Shown: positions 49,179 to 59,251, counted from the stretch's first letter. The stretch is 64,000 nucleotides of DNA from Bacteroidales bacterium UBA5326 (GCA_002408205.1 DHQY01000009.1:62001-126000); one strand, 5' to 3'. The notes: generated from the letters alone by a model not told the origin. Program-made: numbers and translations.

Positions 49179-50513
49179 ATGAAAAAATTTGGTATCCTGT
49201 TCACGTTAATATTCTTTGCCTTTGTAACGCAATCCTATGCACAGGCGGGTAAGTTTGGAGCTACTCCCGAGGATAGTGTGGAATGCGTTAAGTATTTGTC
49301 TTTTTATAAAGACTATTACAAGAACGGCAACATCAGAGAAGCCCTTCCTTCATGGAGAGGCGCAGTTCGCATCTGCCCGGTGGGAGTGACCCAGTCCTTG
49401 TACCAGGACGGACAAAATATCATCAAGTATCTTATTAACCAGGCAAAGGACCCCGCCCGCAGAGCCGAACTGGTTGATTCTCTTATCATGATGTATGATA
49501 TCAGGATAGAGAAATTTCCCACAAGTAAGAGCCGTTTGAGTGCTTATACATATAAAGCATACGATATGATCACTTTCTGTGCGGATAAAGAAGAACCCAT
49601 TTTCAAAGCGTTGCAGGATGTGGTAAATTTCGGAGGGACCAATACAGATCACGGAATTCTGGTCTATGACATGCAATATGCCGTCAACCTTTATAAAGCC
49701 GGTAAAATCACTGCACAACAGGTATTTGAAGAATATGAAAAACTGGGAGCCATTTTTGAAAAGAAAGCAGCCGGCAACGGAGACGATGCCTTTACAGAAG
49801 CCCGTAACAATTTTGAAACCATTTTTGCTGTCAGCGGAATAGCCGATTGTGATAACCTACTGGCCCTTTTCGGCCCCAAATTCGATAGCAATGCCTCTGA
49901 CCTGGCATTCGTAAAAAGGGTTGTTCAACTGTTATCCAATGCAGGGTGTGAACGTTCCGATCTCTTCCTTAAAGCCGTTGAGGCTTTATACAAAATGGAG
50001 CCTTCCTATACTTCGGCCTATTACCTGTATCGTTTGTATTCCTCCAGGGATGATAATGATACCGCCGTTTCTTTCCTGCAGAAGGCCATTAATGACGATT
50101 CCATCAGCCAGGTTATCCGTGCCGATTATTTACTGGAGCTGGGTACATTCTATTTTAAGAAAATGAACAACAATTCTATGGCTGCCGATGCGGCACGTAA
50201 AGCCATAGAACAGAGCGATGCCATTAAGGGCAAAGCCTATCTGTTGCTTGGTCATATATGGGCAATGGCTAAAACTACCGGCGATACTGAAATTGATGCC
50301 CGCGCCAATTTCTGGGTGGCTGTTGATTATTTTGCAAGAGCCAAAGCGGCCGATTCTACGTTGGCAGAAGAATGTGACAAACTGGTAAGTACTTACCGTC
50401 AGTATTTCCCTACTATAGAAGAAGCTTTCATGCACGATCTTTCAGACGGAGCAAGTTATACGGTTACTGCACCGGGCATGTCGGCCACCACTACGGTCAG
50501 AACTAAAAAATAA
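49179..50513 (+). CDS. TPR-repeat periplasmic protein
   Basis: 444 residues from the ATG at 49179 (MKKFGILFTLIFFAF), with a signal peptide ending SYAQA. The ATG at 49131 is an alternative, but gives an unlikely leader. Helical repeats fill the rest, with TPR-like spacing (e.g. YKNGNIREALPSWRGAVRICP, YYLYRLYSSRDDNDTAVSFLQKAINDD, KMNNNSMAADAARKAIEQSD). It is the second gene of the OMP-TPR-LptC-PpiD run and overlaps lptC by 1 bp (TAATG). It may be a scaffold for envelope assembly. Confidence 0.85.
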   Translation: MKKFGILFTLIFFAFVTQSYAQAGKFGATPEDSVECVKYLSFYKDYYKNGNIREALPSWRGAVRICPVGVTQSLYQDGQNIIKYLINQAKDPARRAELVDSLIMMYDIRIEKFPTSKSRLSAYTYKAYDMITFCADKEEPIFKALQDVVNFGGTNTDHGILVYDMQYAVNLYKAGKITAQQVFEEYEKLGAIFEKKAAGNGDDAFTEARNNFETIFAVSGIADCDNLLALFGPKFDSNASDLAFVKRVVQLLSNAGCERSDLFLKAVEALYKMEPSYTSAYYLYRLYSSRDDNDTAVSFLQKAINDDSISQVIRADYLLELGTFYFKKMNNNSMAADAARKAIEQSDAIKGKAYLLLGHIWAMAKTTGDTEIDARANFWVAVDYFARAKAADSTLAEECDKLVSTYRQYFPTIEEAFMHDLSDGASYTVTAPGMSATTTVRTKK

Positions 50514-51133
50514 TGCTTTTCAGGGGTAAACTCCGGTGTATATTCAGGGTAGCAACAGCATTGACCGTTGCTACCTTGTTTTTCTCATGCAAAAACCGCG
50601 TGTCTACCATCGGATCTTTATCGAACCTCGACAGTATTCCCACCCAGACTATTGAGAATATGGTAGGATGGCAGATAGAAGGAGGTATTGTGAGAGGCCG
50701 GCTCACTGCCCCGTATATGGAAAAATATACTAAAGGGCCCCAGCCGTATGAAATTTTCCCGAATTCCTTTAGGGTAGAAGGGTATACCCGTGACGGAGAA
50801 CTGGAAACTGTTATTGTTGCCAATAAAGCCATGCATAAAACCGGCGATGAAGACATCTGGGTTGCTTATGGCAACGTAAAGATTGTCAATCTTTTGAAAC
50901 AGGAGACCATGGAAACCGATACGCTGTTCTGGGATCAACAGAAGAAAATGATCTACACCCACTGTTTTGTAAAGCTCACTTCTCCCGATTTTTTTGCCCA
51001 GGGTTTTGGGATGGAATCGGATGACAGAGCCACAAATGCCAAAATACTGAGACCCTTCGATTCTTACGGATACATTAAAAAGGATACTTTGTCTAATGAA
51101 GAAAAAGACGTATCTTCGCGCCCTAATATATAA
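50513..51133 (+). CDS. lptC: LPS export protein LptC
   Basis: 206 residues with a lipoprotein-like N-terminus (VATLFFSCKNR) and the LptC-type beta-jellyroll: MVGWQIEGGIVRGRLTAPYMEKY, FPNSFRVEGYTRDGELETVIVANKAMHKT and WVAYGNVKIVNLLKQETMETDTLFWDQQKKMIYTHCFVKL. LptC in this phylum transfers lipopolysaccharide from the inner membrane to the LptA bridge. The gene overlaps the TPR gene by 1 bp. In Bacteroides a CNNM/CorC hemolysin gene often lies between lptC and ppiD; it is absent here. Confidence 0.88.
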   Translation: MLFRGKLRCIFRVATALTVATLFFSCKNRVSTIGSLSNLDSIPTQTIENMVGWQIEGGIVRGRLTAPYMEKYTKGPQPYEIFPNSFRVEGYTRDGELETVIVANKAMHKTGDEDIWVAYGNVKIVNLLKQETMETDTLFWDQQKKMIYTHCFVKLTSPDFFAQGFGMESDDRATNAKILRPFDSYGYIKKDTLSNEEKDVSSRPNI

Positions 51134-51153
51134 ACAACATAAATACTATCAAG

Positions 51154-53247
51154 ATGGCAGTTCTGGAGAAGATCAGAGTACAAATGGGTATTTTCATAAC
51201 CGTACTCATTGCTATTGCTTTATTATCATTTATCATTGACCCCAATACCTTACAATCGGCTTTGTCCATGTTTTCTTCCAAAAATGACGTGGGAGAAATG
51301 AACGGGCAGGATATCACGTATATGGAGTACAGCAAGAAACTGGAATATTTAACCAACCTCCAGCAGGCGCTAACGGGGACCTCTTCTCTGGACGAACAGG
51401 CACAGGAAGCCGTAGCACAAGGCACTTGGCAGGCCTTCATGAAGGAACTGGTGTATATGCCGGCCATGAATAAAGCCGGTATCAATCTGGGGAACGAAGA
51501 GATTTTTGATATGGCACAGGGCCGTGAGATCTCCAATATCCTTTTGAATGATGCCATTTTCCGCGGAGAAGACGGATCTTTTGACCGGAGCCGCTTTGCC
51601 ACGTTTGTACAGAATGCAGCAGCCGATCCCGACGGAATTGTTGGACAATACTGGGTTTTCCTGCAGGAAAATATGGCTACTGACCGGATTTTTTCCAAAT
51701 ACTCATCTCTCCTGCAGAAGAGTAATATTATTACTCCCGTGGAACTGCGCCGGAATATGGAAGAAAACAACCTGACGGCCAATGTACGTTTTGTGCTGGT
51801 TCCTGTATCTTTTGCCCGTGATTCGTCCATTACGGTTTCTGCCCAGGAGATAGAAAAATATTATCAGGATCATAAGCATCTTTACAAACAGGCTGCTACC
51901 CGTGATATTGAGTACGTAGTGTTCCCTATTGAACCTTCTCTCAAAGATTTGAACGATGCCCAGGACGATATAGAAAAAGTATACACCGAATTTACAACTA
52001 CTGACAATCTGCGCCAGTTCCTGGCACGTAATTCAGATAAGCCTCTGGATACTTACTATTACAAACCGGGTGAGTTGACTTCCGTTTCTGCCGTTCTGGA
52101 CAGCTTTGCCTTTAATGCTGCCATAAAGGATGTACTTCCTGTATATAAGGACGGTAACTTGTTTCGAGCCGCCCGCATTGCCTCAATCAAGCAATTGCCC
52201 GATTCGGTATATGTTAATCATATCCTTATTCAGCGTACTTCAATGGTTGAAGCCAATAAAGTGGCCGACAGCCTGTTGAATGTTCTGGCTGCCGCTCCTC
52301 AGCGTTTTGAAGAACTTGCCGCAGAATTCTCTGCAGATAAAAATCCGAACGTTGGTCCCGGAGAGATCGGTTGGTTTGTACAGAAAGCCTTTATCCCCGG
52401 AATGGAATCCGTTTTTGAAGCTCCGCTGAATAAACCTTACCTGATTGAAACACAATATGGCGTCCATATAGCAAAAGTAACAAGACGCACAGAACCGCAG
52501 AAAAAAGTACAGCTTGCCGTTCTTGTTAAAGAGGCAGTAGCCGGTAAAGAAACCTACCAGACTATTTACTCCCAGGCTAACACACTTGCGACCGGAAGCA
52601 AGGATATACAAAGTTTCAACGAAGTGGCCGCTTCCAACAATTGGCATCCGGTTCCTGCCTCGGGCGTTGCCCAGTCTGCCAAAATGATCTCCGGATATGA
52701 AAACATGCGTGAACTGGTCCGCTGGGCTTTCGACGCCAAACAAGGTGATGTATCCCAGGTGATCTCGGTGGAGAACAAATATTTCTTTGTGGCAGCCGTT
52801 TCCGGAATACATGAAGAAGGTGTTCCTACTCTGGCAGAAAAGCGTGCCGAGATAGAATCCCTTATTACCATAGAAAAGAAAATGGATAAAATTTACAACC
52901 AGGTAAAGGAAGAATTGACTGCATACAACACGCTTGAATCATGGGCCGAGGCTACCCAGAAGACCATTTCTACACAGAACGGTCTTGCTTTTGCCTCAAC
53001 CCAGCAGACCGATCCTAAATTTGCAGGGGCCGTTACCGGTGCGCCGGATAATACCCTTTGCGGTCCGGTTAAGGGCGAAATAGGGGTTTACGTGTTCCAG
53101 GTAGATGAACGGGTAGACGGTGCCTATTATACAGAACAGGATGCCAGACAGCTGGCTACGTACATGTCAAATATACAGGTTCAGATGGTTCCTTCTGTAC
53201 TCCAGCAGAATGCCGGGGTCAAGGACAATCGCGCCAAGTTCTTTTAA
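51154..53247 (+). CDS. ppiD: Peptidylprolyl isomerase PpiD
   Basis: 697 residues. A membrane anchor (about 12-30, FITVLIAIALLSFII) is followed by a SurA/PpiD-type chaperone domain and a parvulin domain (about 350-445: VNHILIQRTSMVEANKVADSLL...FEELAAEFSADKNPNVGPGEIGWFVQKAFIPGMESVFEAPLNKPYLIETQYGVHIAKVTRRT). A second, degenerate parvulin-like region may follow. PpiD is a periplasmic folding chaperone for outer-membrane proteins. It ends the envelope operon, 21 bp after lptC. Confidence 0.93.
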   Translation: MAVLEKIRVQMGIFITVLIAIALLSFIIDPNTLQSALSMFSSKNDVGEMNGQDITYMEYSKKLEYLTNLQQALTGTSSLDEQAQEAVAQGTWQAFMKELVYMPAMNKAGINLGNEEIFDMAQGREISNILLNDAIFRGEDGSFDRSRFATFVQNAAADPDGIVGQYWVFLQENMATDRIFSKYSSLLQKSNIITPVELRRNMEENNLTANVRFVLVPVSFARDSSITVSAQEIEKYYQDHKHLYKQAATRDIEYVVFPIEPSLKDLNDAQDDIEKVYTEFTTTDNLRQFLARNSDKPLDTYYYKPGELTSVSAVLDSFAFNAAIKDVLPVYKDGNLFRAARIASIKQLPDSVYVNHILIQRTSMVEANKVADSLLNVLAAAPQRFEELAAEFSADKNPNVGPGEIGWFVQKAFIPGMESVFEAPLNKPYLIETQYGVHIAKVTRRTEPQKKVQLAVLVKEAVAGKETYQTIYSQANTLATGSKDIQSFNEVAASNNWHPVPASGVAQSAKMISGYENMRELVRWAFDAKQGDVSQVISVENKYFFVAAVSGIHEEGVPTLAEKRAEIESLITIEKKMDKIYNQVKEELTAYNTLESWAEATQKTISTQNGLAFASTQQTDPKFAGAVTGAPDNTLCGPVKGEIGVYVFQVDERVDGAYYTEQDARQLATYMSNIQVQMVPSVLQQNAGVKDNRAKFF

Positions 53248-53256
53248 CGTATAGGA

Positions 53257-54360
53257 TCACCTGCTGAAAAGGAAATGCATGATATCGCCGTCCTGAACGA
53301 CGTACTCTTTTCCTTCGATGGCCATTTTGCCGGCTTCGCGGCAGGCCGATTCCGAACCGTACAAAATATAGTCATTATATTTAATGACTTCGGCGCGAAT
53401 GAAACCGTGTTCAAAGTCTGAATGAATAAGCCCTGCAGCCTGCGGGGCTTTTGTTCCTTTTATATAGGTCCAGGCCTTTACTTCCATTGGTCCGGCCGTG
53501 AAATAAGTTTCAAGATTCAAAAGCCGGAAGGCGGCCTTAATAAGTCTCGATACGCCCGATTCTTCCAGGCCGAGTTCTTCCAGAAACATTTTGCGTTCTT
53601 CGTAGCTTTCCAGCTCGGCGATTTCTGATTCTATTTTTCCGGCAACAATCAGGAAAGAAGCGCCTTCGCTTTGCAGCATTCCGGCTATGCGTCCGGTGTG
53701 GACATTTCCGTTGAGAGCCGCACTTTCTTCTACATTACATACATAAAGCACCGGTTTGTTTGTAAGCAGGAATAATTCCCTGGCCATCTTTTCTTCATCG
53801 ATGTTATTAAGTGTCACAAAGCGGGCGTTTTTTCCCTGTCGCAGGGTGTCGCGGTACCGTAAAAGCAAATCCAGAAATTTGCGGGCATTTTTGTCACCTC
53901 CCGTCGTAGCCTGTTTCTGTACTTTTCCAATACGGCTTTCTACGGTTTCGAGGTCTTTAAGCTGTAATTCGGTATCTATGATCTCCTTATCCCTTATGGG
54001 ATCTACAGATCCGTCCACATGAACTACGTTGGGATCGTCAAAACAGCGCAAAACATGCAGGATGGCATCGGTTTCACGAATATTGGCCAGGAATTGATTG
54101 CCCAGCCCCTCGCCTTTACTCGCCCCTTTTACGAGGCCTGCAATATCCACAATTTCTACCGATGCGGGAACGATTCTTCCGGGATGAACCAAGGCGGCCA
54201 GTGCTTCGAGCCTGGGATCGGGGACCTGTGTGGAGCCGATATTGGGTTCAATGGTACAGAACGGAAAATTAGCCGCCTGAGCCTTGCCGGAGCTAATGCA
54301 ATTGAATAAAGTGGATTTTCCCACGTTCGGAAGGCCTACAATGCCGCATCTTAATGCCAT
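53257..54360 (-). CDS. ychF: Redox-regulated ATPase YchF
   Basis: 367 residues. P-loop GLPNVGKST, then the Obg-family YchF motif FPFCTIEPNIGSTQVPDPRLEAL, DIAGLVKGASKGEGLGNQFLANIRETDAI, and the C-terminal TGS-like domain (IHSDFEHGFIRAEVIKYNDY). YchF is a ribosome-associated ATPase. It is convergent with ppiD (10 bp) and divergent from the nuclease gene, with a TAGTTTTG -7 box at 54386-54393. Confidence 0.97.
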   Translation of the reverse strand: MALRCGIVGLPNVGKSTLFNCISSGKAQAANFPFCTIEPNIGSTQVPDPRLEALAALVHPGRIVPASVEIVDIAGLVKGASKGEGLGNQFLANIRETDAILHVLRCFDDPNVVHVDGSVDPIRDKEIIDTELQLKDLETVESRIGKVQKQATTGGDKNARKFLDLLLRYRDTLRQGKNARFVTLNNIDEEKMARELFLLTNKPVLYVCNVEESAALNGNVHTGRIAGMLQSEGASFLIVAGKIESEIAELESYEERKMFLEELGLEESGVSRLIKAAFRLLNLETYFTAGPMEVKAWTYIKGTKAPQAAGLIHSDFEHGFIRAEVIKYNDYILYGSESACREAGKMAIEGKEYVVQDGDIMHFLFSR

Positions 54361-54385
54361 AAATTGTCTTTTTAACCAGAAGACG

Positions 54386-54393
54386 CAAAACTA
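54386..54393 (-). promoter_or_regulatory. -7 element for ychF
   Basis: CAAAACTA on plus is TAGTTTTG on minus, 25 nt upstream of the ATG at 54360. Confidence 0.5.
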
Positions 54394-54421
54394 CTAACTT
54401 TTTACGAATTGACTTAATTTT

Positions 54422-55420
54422 ATGGTTAAACATACGTATCTTGGTTCCATGGCTGTTTGGATTTTATTTATTGTAGTGTTCTGGAACGTGGAGAATTATT
54501 TCGATATTTTCCCCAATAAGAACGGATCTGACAGGGATTTTACTCCCGGGGGTACGTATGTGTGGACAAGGGAAAGATTTTACAGGAAAAGGAACGCCCT
54601 TATCAAAACAATTATCGCCATGGGAACACGCGACAGCGCAGGCCGATGGGAATATCCGGCCGTTATTGGGCTGGCCGAGGTGGAGAACAGATACGTTCTT
54701 GAACAACTGCTGGACGATACGCCCCTTACATCCTTAGATTACGGGATCATCCATAAGGATTCTCCCGACGGAAGAGGCATAGATGTAGCCCTGCTTTACC
54801 GGAAAGAAAGATTTGAGCCGTCCGTCAAAAGATTTCTCCCCCTGAGAAAACCCGATTCCACTGTGGCGGATACCCGGGAGATCCTTTATGTGAAAGGAGT
54901 GCTGGACGGAAAAGATACACTGCATTTCTTTGTTAATCACTGGCCCTCCAGAAGGGGAGGTGCCATGGCAGAATCCATGCGTAAAAATGCGGCCTTCCTC
55001 ATAGGGGGTATGGTGGACAGTCTGTGCCGGGACAACCCGGCCGCCCGGGTAATCGTGATGGGCGATTTCAATGATCCCCCGGACTCCCGCGCTATTACCC
55101 TGCTTTGTCGTCACAACCTGGTTAATGTTTCTGAAGGTTATACTTACAAATATAGGGGACGCTGGACGTGTTTTGATCAGTTCCTGGTCTCCTCTTCAAT
55201 GATACCCCGTATTCATGTTACAGGTCCCGCGAATTTTCCTTTTCTTATGGAAAAAGATGAAGCACATTTAGGCATGAAGCCTAAAAGAACCTATTCCGGT
55301 CCCCGCTACTTAGGCGGAATCAGCGACCACCTGCCGGTAAGCTTAAAAATTATTACCTTTGTTTCTTATGGCCGCGCAAATAGTCAAAACACCTCTGATG
55401 GACCAGTATTTTGCCATTAA
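54422..55420 (+). CDS. Endonuclease/exonuclease/phosphatase-family protein
   Basis: 332 residues. A hydrophobic N-terminus (YLGSMAVWILFIVVFWNVENYFD) serves as signal or anchor. The catalytic pattern WNVENYFD, LAEVENRYVLEQL, FFVNHWPSRRGG, VMGDFNDPPDSRA and GISDHLPVSL is that of the EEP superfamily (Mg-dependent phosphoesterases such as DNase I or BB0689-type nucleases). The substrate is unknown. Its 3' end overlaps mutS by 53 bp, with the mutS -7 box inside it. Confidence 0.88.
   Translation: MVKHTYLGSMAVWILFIVVFWNVENYFDIFPNKNGSDRDFTPGGTYVWTRERFYRKRNALIKTIIAMGTRDSAGRWEYPAVIGLAEVENRYVLEQLLDDTPLTSLDYGIIHKDSPDGRGIDVALLYRKERFEPSVKRFLPLRKPDSTVADTREILYVKGVLDGKDTLHFFVNHWPSRRGGAMAESMRKNAAFLIGGMVDSLCRDNPAARVIVMGDFNDPPDSRAITLLCRHNLVNVSEGYTYKYRGRWTCFDQFLVSSSMIPRIHVTGPANFPFLMEKDEAHLGMKPKRTYSGPRYLGGISDHLPVSLKIITFVSYGRANSQNTSDGPVFCH
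55354..55361 (+). promoter_or_regulatory. -7 element just before the mutS start codon
   Basis: TACCTTTG, TAnnTTTG match, ending 6 nt before the mutS ATG (55368) and lying inside the nuclease gene. It would give an mRNA with almost no leader. Confidence 0.5.
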
Positions 55421-57977
55421 AGCAGAATACCCCTCGGCCCTGCTTTTGTTCAGAGTAGGGGATTTCTATGAAACATTCGGAGAAGACGCAGTAAAAGCAT
55501 CCAGGGCGTTGGGCATTGTACTTACTAAAAGAGCCAACGGCTCAGCCTCGTCGGTGGAACTTGCCGGATTTCCACACCATGCGCTGGAGACCTATTTACC
55601 AAAACTGGTAAGGGCTGGTTATAAAGTGGCCGTTTGCGATCAGCTTGAAGATCCTAAATTCGCAAAGAAAATTGTAAAAAGAGGTATTACAGAAATTGTG
55701 ACACCCGGGCTCTCTTATAATCCGCAATTGCTTGAGGCTTCTGAACATAATTTTCTGGCTGCTCTTTATTCAGAAGGAGAGGAAAATACACTCAAAACAG
55801 GCATTGCTTTTCTGGATATTTCTACGGGAACAGTGCATATAGCGGAGGGCATGATGCCTTATATTGAAAGCCTGCTTTCTCAATATGCACCTAAAGAACT
55901 TCTTGTGCAAAAGGGGAGAGAGAAAAGCTGGAAGGCCCGAGAGGCCGGGAATCTCTGTGTTTCAACCATAGATGACTGGGCTTTCGTGCATACAGCCGCC
56001 GATGAGAAGGTGAAAAGTCATTTTGGTGTGGAAAGCCTTAAAGGTTTTGGCGCAGAACAGCTGCCCCTTGCCGTTTCGGCCGTAGGAGCTGCTCTGTTTT
56101 ACCTGGAACTCACTCAGCACGCGCAATACAGTCATCTCTGCTCCATTCAGCGGATAGACCGTGAACAGTTTATGTGGCTGGACAGATTCAGTATCAGGAA
56201 TCTGGAATTGTTTCCGGTCCGGGATAACAAAGAAAAAGGCACAACTCTTATTGAGGTCATAGACAAGACAAAAACACCCATGGGCGCCAGATTGTTGCGT
56301 CAGTGGCTGGTTATGCCCATGCGGAAGAAACACGACATAGAAGAGCGTCACAATGTGGTCGCCTGCCTGCTGGGAAATCGCGGTATTTCGGGCAAATTGC
56401 AGGATCTTCTTTCTGCCGTGGGCGATATGGAGAGGCTTGTATCGCGTGCTGCTGCCGGACGGATCACCCCGCGGGAGGCCGGGCAGCTGAAATCTGGTTT
56501 AGTCCAGGCATCACGTATTGGTGCCCTGGTAATGAACACTACGGGACTGGATCCGCTTAACGATCTTATTTCCCGGCTGACCGACTGCAGCTCCCTGGTG
56601 TCGTTCATAGACAGGATGCTGGTCAGGGATTTGCCCAATGCCGTGGGAAAGGGAGAAGTCATCGCACCCGGCAACAATAACGAACTGGACCAGCTCCGCT
56701 ACATTGTTACCCATAATAAAGAATACCTGCAGGAATTGCAGCAAAAAGCAGCCGAAGAGACTGGCATATCGTCGTTAAAGATTAGCTACAATAATGTTTT
56801 CGGCTATTATATTGAAGTACGGAATACACACAAGGAAAAAGTGCCGCAGCAATGGATCCGGAAACAAACCCTTGTGAATGCCGAACGATATATTACTGCC
56901 GAGCTTAAAACGTATGAAGAAAAAATTCTTGGGGCTGAAGAACGGATCCTTTCCATTGAACAGGAAGAATTTGGCCGGGTAGTGGGAGCCATTCAGGAGC
57001 AAATACGTGCTATTCAGCAGAACGCGGGAATCCTGGCCCAAACGGATTGCCTGTTGGGTTTTGCCACACTGGCAAGGGAACAGAAATACGTAAGGCCCGT
57101 TATGACTGAAAACGATATTATTGATATCAGCCAGGGACGTCATCCGGTGCTCGAGACGCTTATGCCCCCGGGCGAAGCTTATGTCCCTAACGATGTACAC
57201 CTGGATAATTCCGGACAGCAGATTATTATCCTGACAGGGCCCAATATGGCCGGTAAATCGGCACTCCTCAGGCAGACCGGGCTCATTGTCCTCCTGGCCC
57301 AGGTCGGTTCATTTGTGCCCGCAAAAGAGGCATCCATTGGCATTGTAGATAAATTGTTCACCAGGGTGGGAGCCTCGGACAACATTGCCCGGGGAGAATC
57401 CACGTTTATGGTTGAGATGCTTGAGTCGGCAGCCATCCTCAACAATGTTACGGACAGATCACTGGTTCTCTTCGATGAAATTGGCCGCGGTACCAGCACG
57501 TACGACGGAATTTCCATTGCATGGGCCATTGCCGAATACCTGCACGAAAAACCCGGAGCTAAGGCTAAAACCCTTTTCGCCACGCATTACCACGAACTCA
57601 ACCAGATGGCAGACCAGTACCCCCGGATTAAAAATTTTCATATAGCCGTTAAGGAAAGGGGCCAAAAGGTCTTATTTTTGCGAAAGATGATATCCGGGGG
57701 GGTGGAACACAGTTTTGGGATACACGTGGCCGGTATGGCCGGTATGCCGCGCAGGATTCTTATTACGGCGGAGGAGATCCTTAGAAAGATGGAAGCAGAA
57801 AAGCAGACCCCTCCGTCGCCCGAACATCCCAGGCAACTGTCTTTCTTCCAGTTGGAAGATCCGCTGTTACAGGCCTTAAAAAGAGATATAGAAGCCATTG
57901 ATCTGAATACAATCACTCCTCTCGAAGCTTTTGATGCGCTCAGAGAGTTAAAAAGAAAAATTGGACAAAAAGAATGA
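55368..57977 (+). CDS. mutS: DNA mismatch repair protein MutS
   Basis: 869 residues from the ATG at 55368 (MAAQIVKTPLMDQYF). A TTG 9 nt upstream is an alternative. The mismatch-reading Phe-x-Glu motif is VGDFYETFG. The ATPase has GPNMAGKSALLRQ, STFMVEMLESAAIL, LFDEIGRGTSTYDGISIAWAIAEY and FATHYHELN. MutS finds mismatches and recruits MutL. It overlaps the nuclease gene by 53 bp and the ABC permease gene by 4 bp (ATGA at 57974-57977). Confidence 0.97.
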   Translation: MAAQIVKTPLMDQYFAIKAEYPSALLLFRVGDFYETFGEDAVKASRALGIVLTKRANGSASSVELAGFPHHALETYLPKLVRAGYKVAVCDQLEDPKFAKKIVKRGITEIVTPGLSYNPQLLEASEHNFLAALYSEGEENTLKTGIAFLDISTGTVHIAEGMMPYIESLLSQYAPKELLVQKGREKSWKAREAGNLCVSTIDDWAFVHTAADEKVKSHFGVESLKGFGAEQLPLAVSAVGAALFYLELTQHAQYSHLCSIQRIDREQFMWLDRFSIRNLELFPVRDNKEKGTTLIEVIDKTKTPMGARLLRQWLVMPMRKKHDIEERHNVVACLLGNRGISGKLQDLLSAVGDMERLVSRAAAGRITPREAGQLKSGLVQASRIGALVMNTTGLDPLNDLISRLTDCSSLVSFIDRMLVRDLPNAVGKGEVIAPGNNNELDQLRYIVTHNKEYLQELQQKAAEETGISSLKISYNNVFGYYIEVRNTHKEKVPQQWIRKQTLVNAERYITAELKTYEEKILGAEERILSIEQEEFGRVVGAIQEQIRAIQQNAGILAQTDCLLGFATLAREQKYVRPVMTENDIIDISQGRHPVLETLMPPGEAYVPNDVHLDNSGQQIIILTGPNMAGKSALLRQTGLIVLLAQVGSFVPAKEASIGIVDKLFTRVGASDNIARGESTFMVEMLESAAILNNVTDRSLVLFDEIGRGTSTYDGISIAWAIAEYLHEKPGAKAKTLFATHYHELNQMADQYPRIKNFHIAVKERGQKVLFLRKMISGGVEHSFGIHVAGMAGMPRRILITAEEILRKMEAEKQTPPSPEHPRQLSFFQLEDPLLQALKRDIEAIDLNTITPLEAFDALRELKRKIGQKE

Positions 57978-59251
57978 AAAAATTTATCAGGAATATCAAT
58001 ATCTTTTTCAAACTCCTGGGTGAGAGTTTCAGTTTTGCGTACGATTCCGTAATGGGCGATAAATTCAGGGCATTCCTTTCCCTGCTGGGTGTTACCATTG
58101 GAATATTTTCCATAGTGGCCGTGTTTACAGCTATAGACGGTCTGGAAAAAAATGTACGGAATATGTTCTCTTCTCTGGGAACAGACGTGGTATACATAGA
58201 CAAAATATCGTGGGAAGCAGCTGCTTCCGGAGCTGAAGGATTTAAATGGTGGGAATTTCGTGAAAGGCCTAATAATACCTATGAAGAATTCCTTTTCCTG
58301 CAGGCAAACTGTACACTGGCAGATAAAATTGCCCTCTCGGCCGTAACTACGGCCAAAATCAAACAGGGAAGGAACACCATCTCTGGTGGCCGCGTATACG
58401 GGATCACCTATTACTGGAACCAGATCTCTTCCTTCGATATTGAAAAGGGTCGTTATTTTACGGCACACGAAGCTTCTGACAATGCGGCCATGGCCATTAT
58501 TGGGCAAAACGTAGCAGACGAATTATTTCCCGGAACCGAGGCCATTAACAAAACCATAAAAGTGGGCGGTTTTACCACTCAGGTTATTGGAGTGATTAAG
58601 AAAAAGGGAGAATCTATGTTCGATCCGGTCAACTATGACGACGTGGTTATCGTACCCCTGCCCTTTATCCGGAATATGCTTGATCTGCGCCGGTCATCCC
58701 CCAGCATTGTTGTACACAAAAATCCAGCGGCCGACGAAGAAGAATTTATGGCTCAGCTAAGGATGACCATGCGAAGTGTGCGAAGGTTAAGACCGGTTCA
58801 AAAAGATAATTTTGCCCTGAATAAAATGTCTTTTCTTGATGATGCCTTGTCTGAGCTGTTCAATGTTATTGGTTTGGCAGGATGGGTTATAGGCGGTTTT
58901 TCCATTCTGATTGGGGCTTTTGGAGTGGCTAATATTATGTTTGTTTCTGTCAAAGAAAGAACGCATATCATAGGTATAGAAAAGGCTATGGGGGCCAAAA
59001 GTGTGTTTGTACTGTCACAGTTCCTTTTTGAATCGGCACTGCTGGCAATGGCCGGGGGGATCATAGGCATCCTTATTGTCTGGGGGCTTACGATCTTTGT
59101 GACCAATCAATATGACTTTACGCTGCACATGACCATTGGCAATGTCATCAGGGGAGTCCTCATATCGGGACTGGTAGGAATTGTTGCCGGCTTTATTCCG
59201 TCATTACAGGCGGCACGGATGAACCCTGTAGATGCTATGAATCAGCATTGA
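57974..59251 (+). CDS. MacB/FtsX-type ABC permease
   Basis: 425 residues. N-terminal membrane helix (about 40-60), a large periplasmic MacB-like domain (about 60-275), and three C-terminal helices in an FtsX domain (AGWVIGGFSILIGAFGVANIMFVSVKERTHIIGIEKAMGA, then PSLQAARMNPVDAM). These act with a separate ATPase as lipoprotein movers, macrolide exporters or mechanotransducers. No ATPase gene is adjacent, so the partner is encoded elsewhere. It overlaps mutS by 4 bp and converges with rsmA, overlapping by 17 bp. Confidence 0.9.
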   Translation: MKKFIRNINIFFKLLGESFSFAYDSVMGDKFRAFLSLLGVTIGIFSIVAVFTAIDGLEKNVRNMFSSLGTDVVYIDKISWEAAASGAEGFKWWEFRERPNNTYEEFLFLQANCTLADKIALSAVTTAKIKQGRNTISGGRVYGITYYWNQISSFDIEKGRYFTAHEASDNAAMAIIGQNVADELFPGTEAINKTIKVGGFTTQVIGVIKKKGESMFDPVNYDDVVIVPLPFIRNMLDLRRSSPSIVVHKNPAADEEEFMAQLRMTMRSVRRLRPVQKDNFALNKMSFLDDALSELFNVIGLAGWVIGGFSILIGAFGVANIMFVSVKERTHIIGIEKAMGAKSVFVLSQFLFESALLAMAGGIIGILIVWGLTIFVTNQYDFTLHMTIGNVIRGVLISGLVGIVAGFIPSLQAARMNPVDAMNQH

